In this document: positions 16,432-24,705 of the stretch, in pieces
Position numbering within the stretch: the stretch's first letter is position 1
How the letters are laid out: each line of letters begins with the position of its first letter
From: Tetragenococcus halophilus subsp. flandriensis
GTDB lineage: Bacteria > Bacillota > Bacilli > Lactobacillales > Enterococcaceae
Reading direction: 5' to 3'
Length of the DNA stretch: 53,894 nt
Assembly (NCBI RefSeq): GCF_030161475.1
Contig: NZ_BSUG01000076.1
Span: 1 to 53,894 of the forward strand
Translations under genes and position numbers: made by a program
Notes under the pieces: generated by a model
The model's database searches: none
Told to the model about the DNA's origin: nothing
The model's input: only the letters and a program-made list of their open reading frames with translations

Positions 16432-17766
16432 ATGAAAAATGACCAGATACCGGAGGTGGATGAAAAACTTCCTGTTAAAAAAAATCTACTTTTAGGTTTT
16501 CAACATACGATTATTGCTGTTTTAGCGGCGATTCCAGTTCCACTGTTAATCGCCGCTAATTCTGGTCTTTCATCAGAAGAGACAAGTTTTTTTATTAATG
16601 CTGTTATTTTTGGGGCCGGATTGTCTACATTATTAGCCGCATTAAATATCATTCCCAAAACCAGTCCCATGATCCCAATGGTAATGGGAGCTAATTTTTC
16701 TGTTGTACCTATCGCAAGCACAACATTAAATGACGCTTCTTCAACTGAAGTAGGATTTCAAATCATTGCAGGTTCAACTATGATCGTAGGGATATTCTGT
16801 TTCCTAGCCGCGCCATTTTGGATTAAGTTACAGCGGTTTTTCCCACCACTAGTTGTTGGAACAAATCTGATCGTATTAGGTGTATCTTTATTACCCAATA
16901 CTTTTCATTGGTTGATGGGAGCTAAAGCACATAATTTAACTGAAAGTATGGATTTAACTCCCTTGCTCATGGCATTAACCATATTTGTTTTCCATCTGAT
17001 CATCAGCAAGTACTTCAAAGGGCTTCTTGGAAATTTGACGATCTTGATCGCGCTGGTTTTTGGTACACTGTTAGCCATTTTTCTAGGAATGATGGACTTT
17101 ACACCTGTTGGGCAAGAAGCTTGGTTTGGTTTAAATATTCCCTTTCATTATGGCTTGCCAAAATTCGATCTCACGGCAACCATTTCTTTTCTTATTGCGA
17201 TGATTTTGGGGATGGTTGAAATATCAGGCACAGCTATGGGGATTCATGATATTGTTGAAAAAGAAATGACCAAAAACCAATTTAGCCGTGTCCTTAAAAC
17301 CTTAGGAATTGGCACATTTATATCTGGGCTATTTAATGGCGTACAGCCCACTGCTTTTGTGCAAAACGTCGGTATACTCGATCTATCAAAAATCAAAAGT
17401 CGGTTTGCCATTGTAACATCTGGACTTATGTTATTGTTGATCGGTTTTATCCCTAAATTTTCCGCTTTAATTTCAGCCATACCTGACCCAGTCTTAGGCG
17501 GACTCGGCTTCGCTATTTTTGGCATTATTATCGGTAGTGGCATTAATATTTTGAAACAAGTGAGTTTTGAAGGTAATCAAAATATGTTAATCATTGGTTT
17601 AAGTGTTGGCATTTGTATGTTGCCTTCTGTCTATCCAAACTTTTACGCAAACTTTCCAGATATTATTCAAAATATTTTGGGAAGTGGCATCCTAGCTGGA
17701 TCCTTAACAGCTATTACATTGAATTTATTTTTTAACTTTAAAGAACTACGAAATGGCGCGAACTAA
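16432..17766 (+). CDS. pbuX: NCS2-family xanthine/uracil permease
   Basis: A 444-aa protein with about 12-14 helices of the nucleobase-ascorbate (NCS2) transporters. Visible are the N-terminal LLLGFQHTIIAVLAAIPVPL with the conserved QH, a central GMVEISGTAMGIHDI, and the NVGILDLSKIKSR loop corresponding to the family signature. It imports purine or pyrimidine bases by proton symport. Its place 35 bp after the iron-sulphur subunit, in the same transcript, argues for xanthine or hypoxanthine as the ligand, so the four genes make a purine uptake and oxidation unit. SD AAGGAG lies about 11 bases before the ATG. The operon ends at the terminator at 17802. Confidence 0.88.
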   Translation: MKNDQIPEVDEKLPVKKNLLLGFQHTIIAVLAAIPVPLLIAANSGLSSEETSFFINAVIFGAGLSTLLAALNIIPKTSPMIPMVMGANFSVVPIASTTLNDASSTEVGFQIIAGSTMIVGIFCFLAAPFWIKLQRFFPPLVVGTNLIVLGVSLLPNTFHWLMGAKAHNLTESMDLTPLLMALTIFVFHLIISKYFKGLLGNLTILIALVFGTLLAIFLGMMDFTPVGQEAWFGLNIPFHYGLPKFDLTATISFLIAMILGMVEISGTAMGIHDIVEKEMTKNQFSRVLKTLGIGTFISGLFNGVQPTAFVQNVGILDLSKIKSRFAIVTSGLMLLLIGFIPKFSALISAIPDPVLGGLGFAIFGIIIGSGINILKQVSFEGNQNMLIIGLSVGICMLPSVYPNFYANFPDIIQNILGSGILAGSLTAITLNLFFNFKELRNGAN

Positions 17767-17772
17767 GCTTGT

Positions 17773-17955
17773 TATTTTCACATTTTAATGTGCTTAACTA
17801 CAAATAATACCACTAGAATAAAAAAACTAGTGGTATTATTTTTGATCTATCTCAACATTTTCGTGCTTTAATGTACTTAATACAACTTATCCCATAATTA
17901 TTAACTCTTTTTTTGCAATGAATAACAATACTTTCACAATTTAATGATCTTATCC
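17773..17955 (+). repeat. three imperfect copies of a ~25-bp A/T-rich repeat
   Basis: Copies lie at 17773-17800, 17856-17883 and 17929-17955. They share the pattern TTTC(A/G)..(A/T)TTTAATG(T/A).CTTA. They are spaced 83 and 73 bp apart, and the permease terminator lies between copies 1 and 2. I cannot name a function. They could be a remnant of duplication or binding sites. Confidence 0.45.
17802..17843 (+). terminator. terminator of the xdh-permease operon
   Basis: The 15-bp perfect stem AAATAATACCACTAG/CTAGTGGTATTATTT has an A-rich loop and ends in TTTTT on the plus strand. Confidence 0.85.
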
Positions 17956-17990
17956 ACGCATATTCTCATTAAATTACGCTTTCTATGTTC

Positions 17991-18641
17991 TTATTTTTTC
18001 TCTTGTAACCAATTTTCATCAATGACACGAAAATCTTTTACAATTTCATCAGCAGAAGACAAATCTTGCTCTGGATAATTCGGGTTAGCAAAGCCAACAC
18101 AATACATCTCAGCTGCTTTAGCTGCACGTGTACCATTTTTCGTATCTTCAATCACAATACAATCGCTAGGCTCAGAGCCTAATAACTGCGCTGTATGCAA
18201 AAAGACATCCGGCGCTGGTTTAGAATGTTTCACTTCTTCTGCGCTAACAGCCTGAGTAAAATAACCATCTAAACCAAGTTCTTTTAGATTACGAATAATT
18301 TCTTCTTTGCGAGAAGCTGAAGCCACACCTAACTTAAATCCAGCTTGATATAGCCGCTTTATCAAATCCTTTACATTCGCAATTACTTGTACACCATCGT
18401 TTTTAATAATTTCATCGCGTCGTCTATTCATTTCTTTACCATATTCTTCCACTGTTTTAGGCAAATCAAATTCATCCTTCATCTTTTGCCACATAAAATC
18501 AGCAGTCGTTCCCATAAATTGATATTGATAACTAACAGGAACCTCATAACCTTCCTCACGAAGAATATCTGTTTTTGATTTAAAAAAAGTATATTCAGAA
18601 TCGACGATTACGCCGTCCATATCAAATATAAAAGTATTCAT
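17991..18641 (-). CDS. HAD-IA family sugar-phosphate phosphatase/mutase-like protein
   Basis: A 216-aa haloacid dehalogenase-type hydrolase with motif I DMDGVIVDSE (nucleophile Asp7, acid/base Asp9), a helical cap, motif II in GVASASRKE, motif III lysine in HSKPAPD, and motif IV in IVIEDTKNG. The closest general types are beta-phosphoglucomutase-like and 2-deoxyglucose-6-P phosphatase-like enzymes; which one cannot be decided by eye. It is the last gene of the sorbitol operon, starting 8 bp after the aldolase stop. A role in relieving sugar-phosphate excess or in processing an aldolase product is plausible. It is absent from the classical gut operon. Confidence 0.82.
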   Translation of the reverse strand: MNTFIFDMDGVIVDSEYTFFKSKTDILREEGYEVPVSYQYQFMGTTADFMWQKMKDEFDLPKTVEEYGKEMNRRRDEIIKNDGVQVIANVKDLIKRLYQAGFKLGVASASRKEEIIRNLKELGLDGYFTQAVSAEEVKHSKPAPDVFLHTAQLLGSEPSDCIVIEDTKNGTRAAKAAEMYCVGFANPNYPEQDLSSADEIVKDFRVIDENWLQEKK

Positions 18642-18649
18642 TATTTCTC

Positions 18650-19324
18650 CTAAAGTTCGTAAATTTTTTCAGTTCCAAAGATAGCACGCCAGTCATCATG
18701 AAAATCAGTAACCGCTTTTTGAATCGAAGGCATTACTAACGCTTGTTCAAAAATATCCGGGCTCGCGGTAACTGCCTGTGCACCATTTCGACAAGCTTGG
18801 TTCACTTGATTAACATTTTTAAAACTAGCAGCCAAAATTTTACTAGAAGAATTGGTTCTTTTAATTTCTTCTCCCAGCGTACGAATGATTTCTGCTGCAT
18901 CTATATTCAAATTTTCCATTCGATTATAATAAGGTGCCAAATAATCAGCCCCAGCAGCGATGGCTAAATAACCTTGAAACTCAGTATAAATTGCCGTAGC
19001 AGTCACTTTAAAACCTTTACTTTTCAAAGTTTTCATTGCAGCTAGCCCTTGCTCATTTACAGGGATCTTAATAAAAGTTTCTTTACCAAGATTATCAACA
19101 ATAACTTGCGCATCTTTTTCAATCTCTTCTTTTAATTCCCCAACTACCTGAACATGTAATTGCCCACTGCCAATAATTTCTTTGATCTTTTTCAGATGGA
19201 CGTAAAAATCAATCTTTCCTTCTTTTTTTATAATCGACGGATTTGAAGTCACACCAGCCAATGGTAGAATATTTTGGTAGTAACGTATCTTATCAAGGTT
19301 TACAGTATCCAACATAAATTCCAT
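18650..19324 (-). CDS. fsa: fructose-6-phosphate aldolase (transaldolase-like, FSA/TalC family)
   Basis: A 224-aa single-domain transaldolase-family protein. The Schiff-base lysine lies in the segment [15 protein letters not shown], aligned with Lys85 of E. coli FsaA. The segment LAPYYNRM carries the tyrosine typical of fructose-6-P aldolases, and [12 protein letters not shown] and [10 protein letters not shown] follow the family order. FSA reversibly cleaves fructose-6-P to dihydroxyacetone and glyceraldehyde-3-P; a transaldolase activity cannot be excluded. The frame opens at TTG 19327, but ATG 19324 has AAGGAG at proper spacing. In this operon it receives the fructose-6-P made from sorbitol-6-P, an unusual addition to a gut operon. 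Confidence 0.88.
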   Translation of the reverse strand: MEFMLDTVNLDKIRYYQNILPLAGVTSNPSIIKKEGKIDFYVHLKKIKEIIGSGQLHVQVVGELKEEIEKDAQVIVDNLGKETFIKIPVNEQGLAAMKTLKSKGFKVTATAIYTEFQGYLAIAAGADYLAPYYNRMENLNIDAAEIIRTLGEEIKRTNSSSKILAASFKNVNQVNQACRNGAQAVTASPDIFEQALVMPSIQKAVTDFHDDWRAIFGTEKIYEL

Positions 19325-19349
19325 CAAAACTCACTCCTTATAATTTTAA

Positions 19350-19378
19350 AGTCTGGGCAAAATTTTGTCCAGACTCTT
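19350..19378 (-). promoter_or_regulatory. intercistronic hairpin in the sorbitol operon
   Basis: AGTCTGG.CAAAA/TTTTG.CCAGACT lies between the IIA gene and the aldolase gene. On the minus strand only a short TTTAAAATT follows, so it is a weak terminator or an mRNA-stabilising stem. It may lower expression of the last two genes relative to the PTS genes. Confidence 0.5.
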
Positions 19379-19381
19379 TTC

Positions 19382-19738
19382 TTATTGAATCTTTACATGT
19401 GTACCTACACCTAAATCAGGAATATCTTTATCTTCTACATATAAAGTACCCGGTAGTTCTGGTGTAGTTGATCCGTCAAATTTAATCGTGATATGTCCCA
19501 AATCTTCTAGATTTTTTTGAACAACTTCTCCGACAGCAGTAATTTCAAAAGAGGTATCTCCAATATTTAATTTTCCGCCTGTAGTAATTGAACCATTTAC
19601 TGGGTTTACCTGAATATTATAACAATAGTCTTTTAACGTATCCGGTGCATTTTTCCCAAATAATATTACCATTTTCTCTTCTTCAAATAGTTCTGCTTCT
19701 TCTCCAACTGAAATAATTTCTGTCTCAAATACAGTCAT
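19382..19738 (-). CDS. gutA: PTS glucitol/sorbitol-specific EIIA
   Basis: A 118-aa cytoplasmic PTS EIIA of the glucitol family. It takes phosphate from HPr and passes it to the IIB part of GutB. The fold signature MVILFGKNAPDTLKDYCY and the C-terminal LGHITIKFDGSTTPELPGT are typical, and the same pattern recurs in the second locus at 37801. The start is ATG 19738, eight bases after AGGAGG; a GTG one codon upstream also fits the frame. It lies 27 bp after gutB in the order C-B-A seen in the L. casei gut operon. Confidence 0.92.
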   Translation of the reverse strand: MTVFETEIISVGEEAELFEEEKMVILFGKNAPDTLKDYCYNIQVNPVNGSITTGGKLNIGDTSFEITAVGEVVQKNLEDLGHITIKFDGSTTPELPGTLYVEDKDIPDLGVGTHVKIQ

Positions 19739-19764
19739 CACTAAGTCCTCCTAAAAATCAACAT

Positions 19765-20787
19765 TTAACTATACAAACCAAAGCTTGCTAACCAAGCAAC
19801 AATTACACGAGGTACTCCATTTAAGAAACGAGAATACAATACTGAGGGCACTCCTACCTCAACTGTTTCAGATTCAGCTTCTTCTAAGCCTAATCCTACT
19901 GGAATAAAGTCACAAGCATTTTGCGTATTAATTGCAAATAGTGCTGGTAAAGCAAATTGCGGTGGAATATTTCCTTTTCCAATCTCAACTCCAATAAGAG
20001 TTCCAATTACTTGACCAATAACACCGCCAGGACCAAGTAAAGGAGACAAGAAAGGTAACGAACAGATAAAGCCTAAAATGATAAGACCGATCACGTTTCC
20101 AGCAAGTGGCGCCATGATCCTAGCAATCCAATCACCGATCCCTGAACCTTGAATGACACCGATAATTAGTGAAACAAACGCCATAAATGGTATTACCGTG
20201 TGTAACATCGTTTGGACACTATCACGAGCTGCTTGGTTAAAAGTAGCTATGACTTTTCCTGCACCCATCCCAATTTTAGCAATAAAACCTTGTTTCCCAT
20301 CTTGTTGTTCAGTGATTTTTTTACTCGTATCGTATTTAGCTTCTTTTTCAGGCTCAGTATCGACTTCCTTCTCAGAATTTTTTTCTTCCTCAGAAGCAGT
20401 AGAAGCTTCTTCACTTGAGGCAGCTTCGATTTGATTTTTCCCCACAGCTGATACGTAAATATCTTCGGTGATATATTGTGCCAATGGACCACTTTTGCCC
20501 GTAGCAACAATATTAATGGTAGGAATTCCTTTTTTAGGATAAATTCCACATCTTAAAGTTCCACCACAATCAATAATTGCCAGTGCAATTTCTTCATCTG
20601 GAATAGAAGTCTTAAACCCATTCACAGCTTCCATCCCTGTTAGTTCAGCAATTTTATCCACAATTTCTGGCTTTTCTCCGCCCCCAGTAACATAAATAAA
20701 TTTATGCTTTTCTTCTGTAGGTGTAATAACTAATGGACCACCAAATCCACCATTACCTTTTACTACTTTTATACTATTGTAAGCCAT
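19765..20787 (-). CDS. gutB: PTS glucitol/sorbitol-specific EIIB (IIB plus C-terminal IIC half)
   Basis: A 340-aa membrane protein. The N-terminal IIB domain (1-125) has the glycine-rich [14 protein letters not shown] start, [11 protein letters not shown], and the [15 protein letters not shown] segment with the probable phospho-cysteine. A charged Glu/Lys-rich linker (about 125-175) follows, then a membrane domain with [31 protein letters not shown] and a last helix near the C-terminus. Together with GutC and GutA it phosphorylates sorbitol during uptake. It starts 12 bp after gutC. A paralogue with the same layout is at 40739. Confidence 0.93.
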   Translation of the reverse strand: MAYNSIKVVKGNGGFGGPLVITPTEEKHKFIYVTGGGEKPEIVDKIAELTGMEAVNGFKTSIPDEEIALAIIDCGGTLRCGIYPKKGIPTINIVATGKSGPLAQYITEDIYVSAVGKNQIEAASSEEASTASEEEKNSEKEVDTEPEKEAKYDTSKKITEQQDGKQGFIAKIGMGAGKVIATFNQAARDSVQTMLHTVIPFMAFVSLIIGVIQGSGIGDWIARIMAPLAGNVIGLIILGFICSLPFLSPLLGPGGVIGQVIGTLIGVEIGKGNIPPQFALPALFAINTQNACDFIPVGLGLEEAESETVEVGVPSVLYSRFLNGVPRVIVAWLASFGLYS

Positions 20788-20799
20788 GTCTGTTCCTCC

Positions 20800-21354
20800 T
20801 TATTCAACCACTGTACTTGCTTTTTTATCAAGTGTAATTCCTTGTTGCTTACAAACAAAAGCTGTTGTGTAGTCAGTAACCCAACCGCCAACAAAGTTCA
20901 TTACAAGCCCCACTAAAAGATAGCGAATCGCCAAATCCATAGAATTAAGTCCTAATTGTTCAATTCCTTGAGCAATCCCTAACCAAATAAATAATTCTCC
21001 TGGATTAATATGAGGAAAGACACCGTTACTAGTATGGCAAAATTGTGCCTGTGAAGCCATATAACTAGGTTTATAATATTCAGGCAAAAAGCGTCCTAAG
21101 GTAAATGACATAGGGTTTCCTAACATAAACGCCGAGATAAATGGCAAAATCATATACCGAGTTATGACGTTTCTTGAAGAAATTTTAGCTAATTTAGTTA
21201 CACGTTCTTCTCCTAAAAAGTTAATGATCGTATTCATTGCAACTAGTAGCATTAAAACAAGTGGAACAATGCTACTCATCCAGTCAATAAAATTATCTGC
21301 TCCGGTTTCAAATAAATTCATAAAACCTTCGGCAAAACTTGTAACATAATCCAT
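20800..21354 (-). CDS. gutC: PTS glucitol/sorbitol-specific EIIC
   Basis: A 184-aa membrane protein with about four helices, the SrlA-type IIC part of the glucitol transporter. It begins with an amphipathic helix (FAEGFMNLFETGADNF) and has the conserved MLGNPMSFTLGRFLPEYYKP, CHTSNGVFPHINPGELF and GIAQGIEQLGLNSM segments. It completes the sugar channel with the membrane half of GutB. It starts 2 bp after gutM, tightly coupled. The paralogue at 41782 shares the NPM.(F/Y)T(L/F)GRFL block. Confidence 0.93.
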   Translation of the reverse strand: MDYVTSFAEGFMNLFETGADNFIDWMSSIVPLVLMLLVAMNTIINFLGEERVTKLAKISSRNVITRYMILPFISAFMLGNPMSFTLGRFLPEYYKPSYMASQAQFCHTSNGVFPHINPGELFIWLGIAQGIEQLGLNSMDLAIRYLLVGLVMNFVGGWVTDYTTAFVCKQQGITLDKKASTVVE

Positions 21355-21356
21355 GA

Positions 21357-21839
21357 TTACACACTCCCTTTCAATTTCATTTTAATTTGGTTCTTCCATA
21401 ATTGTAGCTGGTTCGCAGCAGCGCCGATCGGTGACATTGGTTTTTCTTCTTGATAATTTCCAACTTCAACTCGTAAAAATACCTCTCTAGCATTTTCCAT
21501 TGCTTGTTGTAATAGTTTGTTTTCTTTTCTGACTAACGGATTATAAGTGTCTAAATAATGAATATCTTCGCCTACATATTTTGGCATTGAATGAAACTTA
21601 GCTAAAACAGTCACTCCTTGCATTTTTCTAGCATCTAAAATCTGCCCTCCGTCAGTTACAGCAAACAAGACAAGTGTTCCGGCTTTGAATTTACCGGATC
21701 TTCGGCCAATCGCTACTTTTCCTTTTTTCCTTAATGTTTGATATGCATGATTAAAATGTTTTATTTGTTGGAAACCCAAAATTGCTTGAAGGAAAAAAGC
21801 TGCTAAAGCAAAAATGCCAAAAATATAAACAAAATTCAT
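21357..21839 (-). CDS. gutM: glucitol operon activator GutM
   Basis: 160 aa with one N-terminal membrane helix (about residues 3-22) and a cytoplasmic domain. The GutM family is needed for full glucitol operon expression and often lies beside PTS glucitol genes. The segments GRRSGKFKAGTLVLFAVTDG and MQGVTVLAKFH are characteristic and partly shared with the shorter copy at 38243. The frame continues upstream to a TTG, but the SD AAGGAGG lies in that extension, so ATG 21839 is the start. It overlaps the gutR stop by 4 bp (ATGA). Confidence 0.88.
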   Translation of the reverse strand: MNFVYIFGIFALAAFFLQAILGFQQIKHFNHAYQTLRKKGKVAIGRRSGKFKAGTLVLFAVTDGGQILDARKMQGVTVLAKFHSMPKYVGEDIHYLDTYNPLVRKENKLLQQAMENAREVFLRVEVGNYQEEKPMSPIGAAANQLQLWKNQIKMKLKGSV

Positions 21840-23698
21840 AATAAAAACCTCCTTGCTATCCAACGTTCTAATTCAGAAGAATCTTCCAATTGACAAAGTT
21901 CTTTACGTAATTGTTTATCTCCTATAAAAGAAAAAACAAAATCATATAATTTTAATAGTTCTGATTCATCGTCTTCTGTTAAATTTTCTGGAATTGCTAG
22001 TAATAAAATCAGTCCAACTTTTCCCACTGATTTTTTTAACATCTCTTCTGGAAACACTCCTAAAGACAGAATAACTTGGCTTGTCGCTTTATTAAGTGTA
22101 TGAGGAAAAGCTACACCAGCTTCATAAATGGTCGTGTGTTTATCTTCCCGTTCAAAAACTCTTTGTCTAAACTGAGAATCGACAAGTTTTTCTTTAGTTA
22201 ATCCTTGAATCATTTTTTCTAAATTTTCATTATAATTTTGTCTATAATCTAATTTGGTAAAACGAAAAATAATATTTTTCAAACTTTTGGAACGAATTTC
22301 ATTTACACGCTCCCATTCATCACGTAACCACTCAGTATTAAATAAATTATTTAATTGAATCACTGGAGTATTATAATCAACATTTTTTAAAGGAATGGTG
22401 GAAAATACTGCAAAATACTGATTAAGATCTTGCTTTTTAGATTCCTCCTCAGAATAATGAGTAATTTTAATTTCAGAACCTACTACCTTTTCGATTTGTC
22501 TTTGAATAATCAGAGCCGTTCCTCTTCCAGTACTACATACAATAGCAATTTCTTTTTGCACACCTTCATCAGTCTGCTTACGGATGGCTAACTCAAAATA
22601 CAAAGCTAAATAACTGATTTCGACAGATGATGCCTTGCGCTTTAGCATTTCTTCTAGTTTCGCTATCCCTACTTTGGCTAACTCATAAGCAAAGGGATAT
22701 TGTTTTTCGATTTCTCCATAAAATAAATCCTGTATCGCAAAACGAAATAACAAACGATTAATTAAATAAACTAAATGATATTTCATATCAATAAAAAGTC
22801 TTTTTTCGTCTAAATCTACTATTAAAACTTTATGAATATAATCCATCATTTGTTCAAAATGAGCGTTCAACTTTTTTTGATCGTCCTCAGTTATATTTAT
22901 TAACTGATTAGAACTAAGACTTAATGGGAAACAAATAAAATCTTTTTCGACTTCACTCAATGTAATCTTATAATTTAATTCTAAATGATAAATTAACCGT
23001 TCGATATCTTCATGATTACGTGCATAATTGATATAATCATTTGGTACAGATTCTAATAAACAATTCATTTTTATTCTTTTAATTGCGGTAGTAATTGTTC
23101 TTTTTAAAAGAGAAGCATACATTTTAGAGACTTGACCTGCTTGTGTAATTTGATCTACTAACTGATAGGTTTCAGTTAGTAAAAAGTTATCAGCAAAATA
23201 ATCTTGTACATGATAAATATAAAGTAAACGCAAATCAAACTCATTACCGTATATTCGCATCCCCCTATTTGGAGTCCCTTTAACTTGTACATTAAAAGAA
23301 CTAACCAAACCTTTCATTTCTTTTATATCATTTGCGGTTGTACCGCGACTTATTTCTAATTCTTCAGATAATTCATCCATAACAATATAATCGTCAGTTT
23401 CGATTAATCGCTTTAACATAAATGAAATTCGTTTACTAGCAGAATTAAAATCACTGATTTTTTTTAAGCCATCCGCCATAATTTCATCGAAACGATCGAA
23501 ATTATTAATCGTTAATTGATATGTGTTATCACTTTGATTAATTTTAGCGATATTTCCTAATTCTTCGTTTAAAGATTCAATGCTATTTCTTATTGTTTGA
23601 CGACTAATTGCTAATTTTTGTTCCATCTCAGTAGTCGACATTTTTTTACGGGTAACTAACAATTGTAGAATCTGGTACCAACGATTGACTACCGCCAT
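21836..23698 (-). CDS. gutR: PRD-containing transcriptional regulator GutR
   Basis: A 620-aa multidomain regulator of the MtlR/LicR type. An N-terminal winged helix (ILQLLVTRKKMSTTEMEQKLAIS, 10-32, then a second HTH around 100-140) is followed by two PTS regulation domains (roughly 190-400), an EIIB-like domain with CSTGRGTALIIQRQIEK near residue 405, and a C-terminal EIIA(Mtl/Fru)-like domain with the phospho-histidine in AGVAFPHTLNK near residue 550. In this class PTS-dependent phosphorylation of the PRD and EII-like domains switches activity between inducing and repressing states. It lies inside the operon between gutF and gutM, so it is autoregulated. Confidence 0.9.
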   Translation of the reverse strand: MAVVNRWYQILQLLVTRKKMSTTEMEQKLAISRQTIRNSIESLNEELGNIAKINQSDNTYQLTINNFDRFDEIMADGLKKISDFNSASKRISFMLKRLIETDDYIVMDELSEELEISRGTTANDIKEMKGLVSSFNVQVKGTPNRGMRIYGNEFDLRLLYIYHVQDYFADNFLLTETYQLVDQITQAGQVSKMYASLLKRTITTAIKRIKMNCLLESVPNDYINYARNHEDIERLIYHLELNYKITLSEVEKDFICFPLSLSSNQLINITEDDQKKLNAHFEQMMDYIHKVLIVDLDEKRLFIDMKYHLVYLINRLLFRFAIQDLFYGEIEKQYPFAYELAKVGIAKLEEMLKRKASSVEISYLALYFELAIRKQTDEGVQKEIAIVCSTGRGTALIIQRQIEKVVGSEIKITHYSEEESKKQDLNQYFAVFSTIPLKNVDYNTPVIQLNNLFNTEWLRDEWERVNEIRSKSLKNIIFRFTKLDYRQNYNENLEKMIQGLTKEKLVDSQFRQRVFEREDKHTTIYEAGVAFPHTLNKATSQVILSLGVFPEEMLKKSVGKVGLILLLAIPENLTEDDESELLKLYDFVFSFIGDKQLRKELCQLEDSSELERWIARRFLL

Positions 23699-23713
23699 CT
23701 TTACCCTCCAATT

Positions 23714-24514
23714 CTAGCCTCTTGTTTTACCTCCAGCCACATTTGTTGTAACACCTGTAATATAACTTGAACGATCTGACAGATAATAGCTAACTAAGTC
23801 TGCCACCTCATGTAATTTACCGCTACGCCCTAACGGGATTGTACTGGTTTTAGAATAACCTTCCCGTAATTTCTCAACTGTGATACCTCTTGTATAAGCA
23901 AGGGCTTCTTCGTATGCTTGCGTCCTAAGTCCAGTTTCTTCCATAATGCCTGGAGCAATCCCAACCACTCGAACGTTAGATTTTCCTAGTTCTTTTGCCC
24001 ATGATCTCGTATAACTGTTAACTGCAGCTTTTGTTGCTGCGTATGGACTTTGTCCTTCAGAACCTTCTAGGCCAGATTCAGAAGACATATTAATAATAAC
24101 GCCCCTTTCTTTTTCCACTAAAATGCGAGCCACTGTTTGGCTCATTAAGAATAACCCTTTTTGGTTAACCGCTATAATTTTATCAAAAACATCCTCTGAT
24201 AGTTCATACTTTCCATGTGGGTTATCCTTATCTACGAGTAAACGAGGGATATTAATACCTGCGTTATTTACCAAACCATCAATTGTTCCAAACTGATCTA
24301 TTACTTTTTCTACACCAGCTTCCACATCTTCTCGAGAAGTAACATCTGCTTTGACAAATAATAACCTTCTATCGTCTAATTCTGAATCCGTAAGATCAAA
24401 ATTAGCTACATTTACCTTTTGTGCAAGTAGACTTTCAACAATACTTTTCCCTATACCAGAAGAACCTCCAGTAACAATCACTGTTTTTCCTTCAATGTTT
24501 AACCAATCTGACAT
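23714..24514 (-). CDS. gutF: sorbitol-6-phosphate 2-dehydrogenase (SDR family)
   Basis: 266 aa of the classical short-chain dehydrogenase family, oxidising sorbitol-6-P to fructose-6-P with NAD+. The cofactor motif TGGSSGIG is near residue 16, NNAGIN near 90, the catalytic Ser in NMSSESG, and YAATK (catalytic Tyr/Lys) near 162. A GTG at 24523 also opens the frame but overlaps the SD (AGGAG); ATG 24514 is the real start. It is the first gene of the gut operon. Its paralogue sorF, 4 kb away, is nearly the same length and shares long identical stretches around the active site, so the two operons probably arose by duplication of this gene. Confidence 0.92.
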   Translation of the reverse strand: MSDWLNIEGKTVIVTGGSSGIGKSIVESLLAQKVNVANFDLTDSELDDRRLLFVKADVTSREDVEAGVEKVIDQFGTIDGLVNNAGINIPRLLVDKDNPHGKYELSEDVFDKIIAVNQKGLFLMSQTVARILVEKERGVIINMSSESGLEGSEGQSPYAATKAAVNSYTRSWAKELGKSNVRVVGIAPGIMEETGLRTQAYEEALAYTRGITVEKLREGYSKTSTIPLGRSGKLHEVADLVSYYLSDRSSYITGVTTNVAGGKTRG

Positions 24515-24533
24515 GATCTTCACTCCTAACTTT

Positions 24534-24549
24534 TTGATTACGTTTTCAT
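24534..24549 (-). promoter_or_regulatory. cre site at the gut operon promoter
   Basis: On the minus strand ATGAAAACGTAATCAA fits WTGNAANCGNWNNCWW at every fixed position. It begins inside the probable -10 TATAAT (24548-24553) and covers the transcription start, an ideal place for CcpA repression. The -35 is poor, as expected for an activator-dependent promoter. Confidence 0.7.
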
Positions 24550-24642
24550 TATAGGAGAGTATATAAAAAAATTAAGACAATCTTTTTTACAAGTAGTGAT
24601 AAAAAATTATACTAATTTCAGTAAAGGAAATAAAAATGAATA

Positions 24643-24672
24643 GCCTACTCTTATAAATTGTATAAAAGTAGG
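24643..24672 (-). terminator. terminator of the sor operon
   Basis: The stem AGCCTACT/AGTAGGCT with a long A/T loop is followed on the minus strand by a T-rich tract (ATTCATTTTTATT). It separates sorE from the gut promoter. Confidence 0.6.
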
Positions 24673-24705
24673 CTTCCCCAACATATTCTCCTTGTTTTTT
24701 TTATT

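Noticed and set aside
20247-20549. Lysine-rich ORFs inside gutB on both strands
   Set aside because: Shadows of the charged IIB-IIC linker; repetitive codons explain the open frames.
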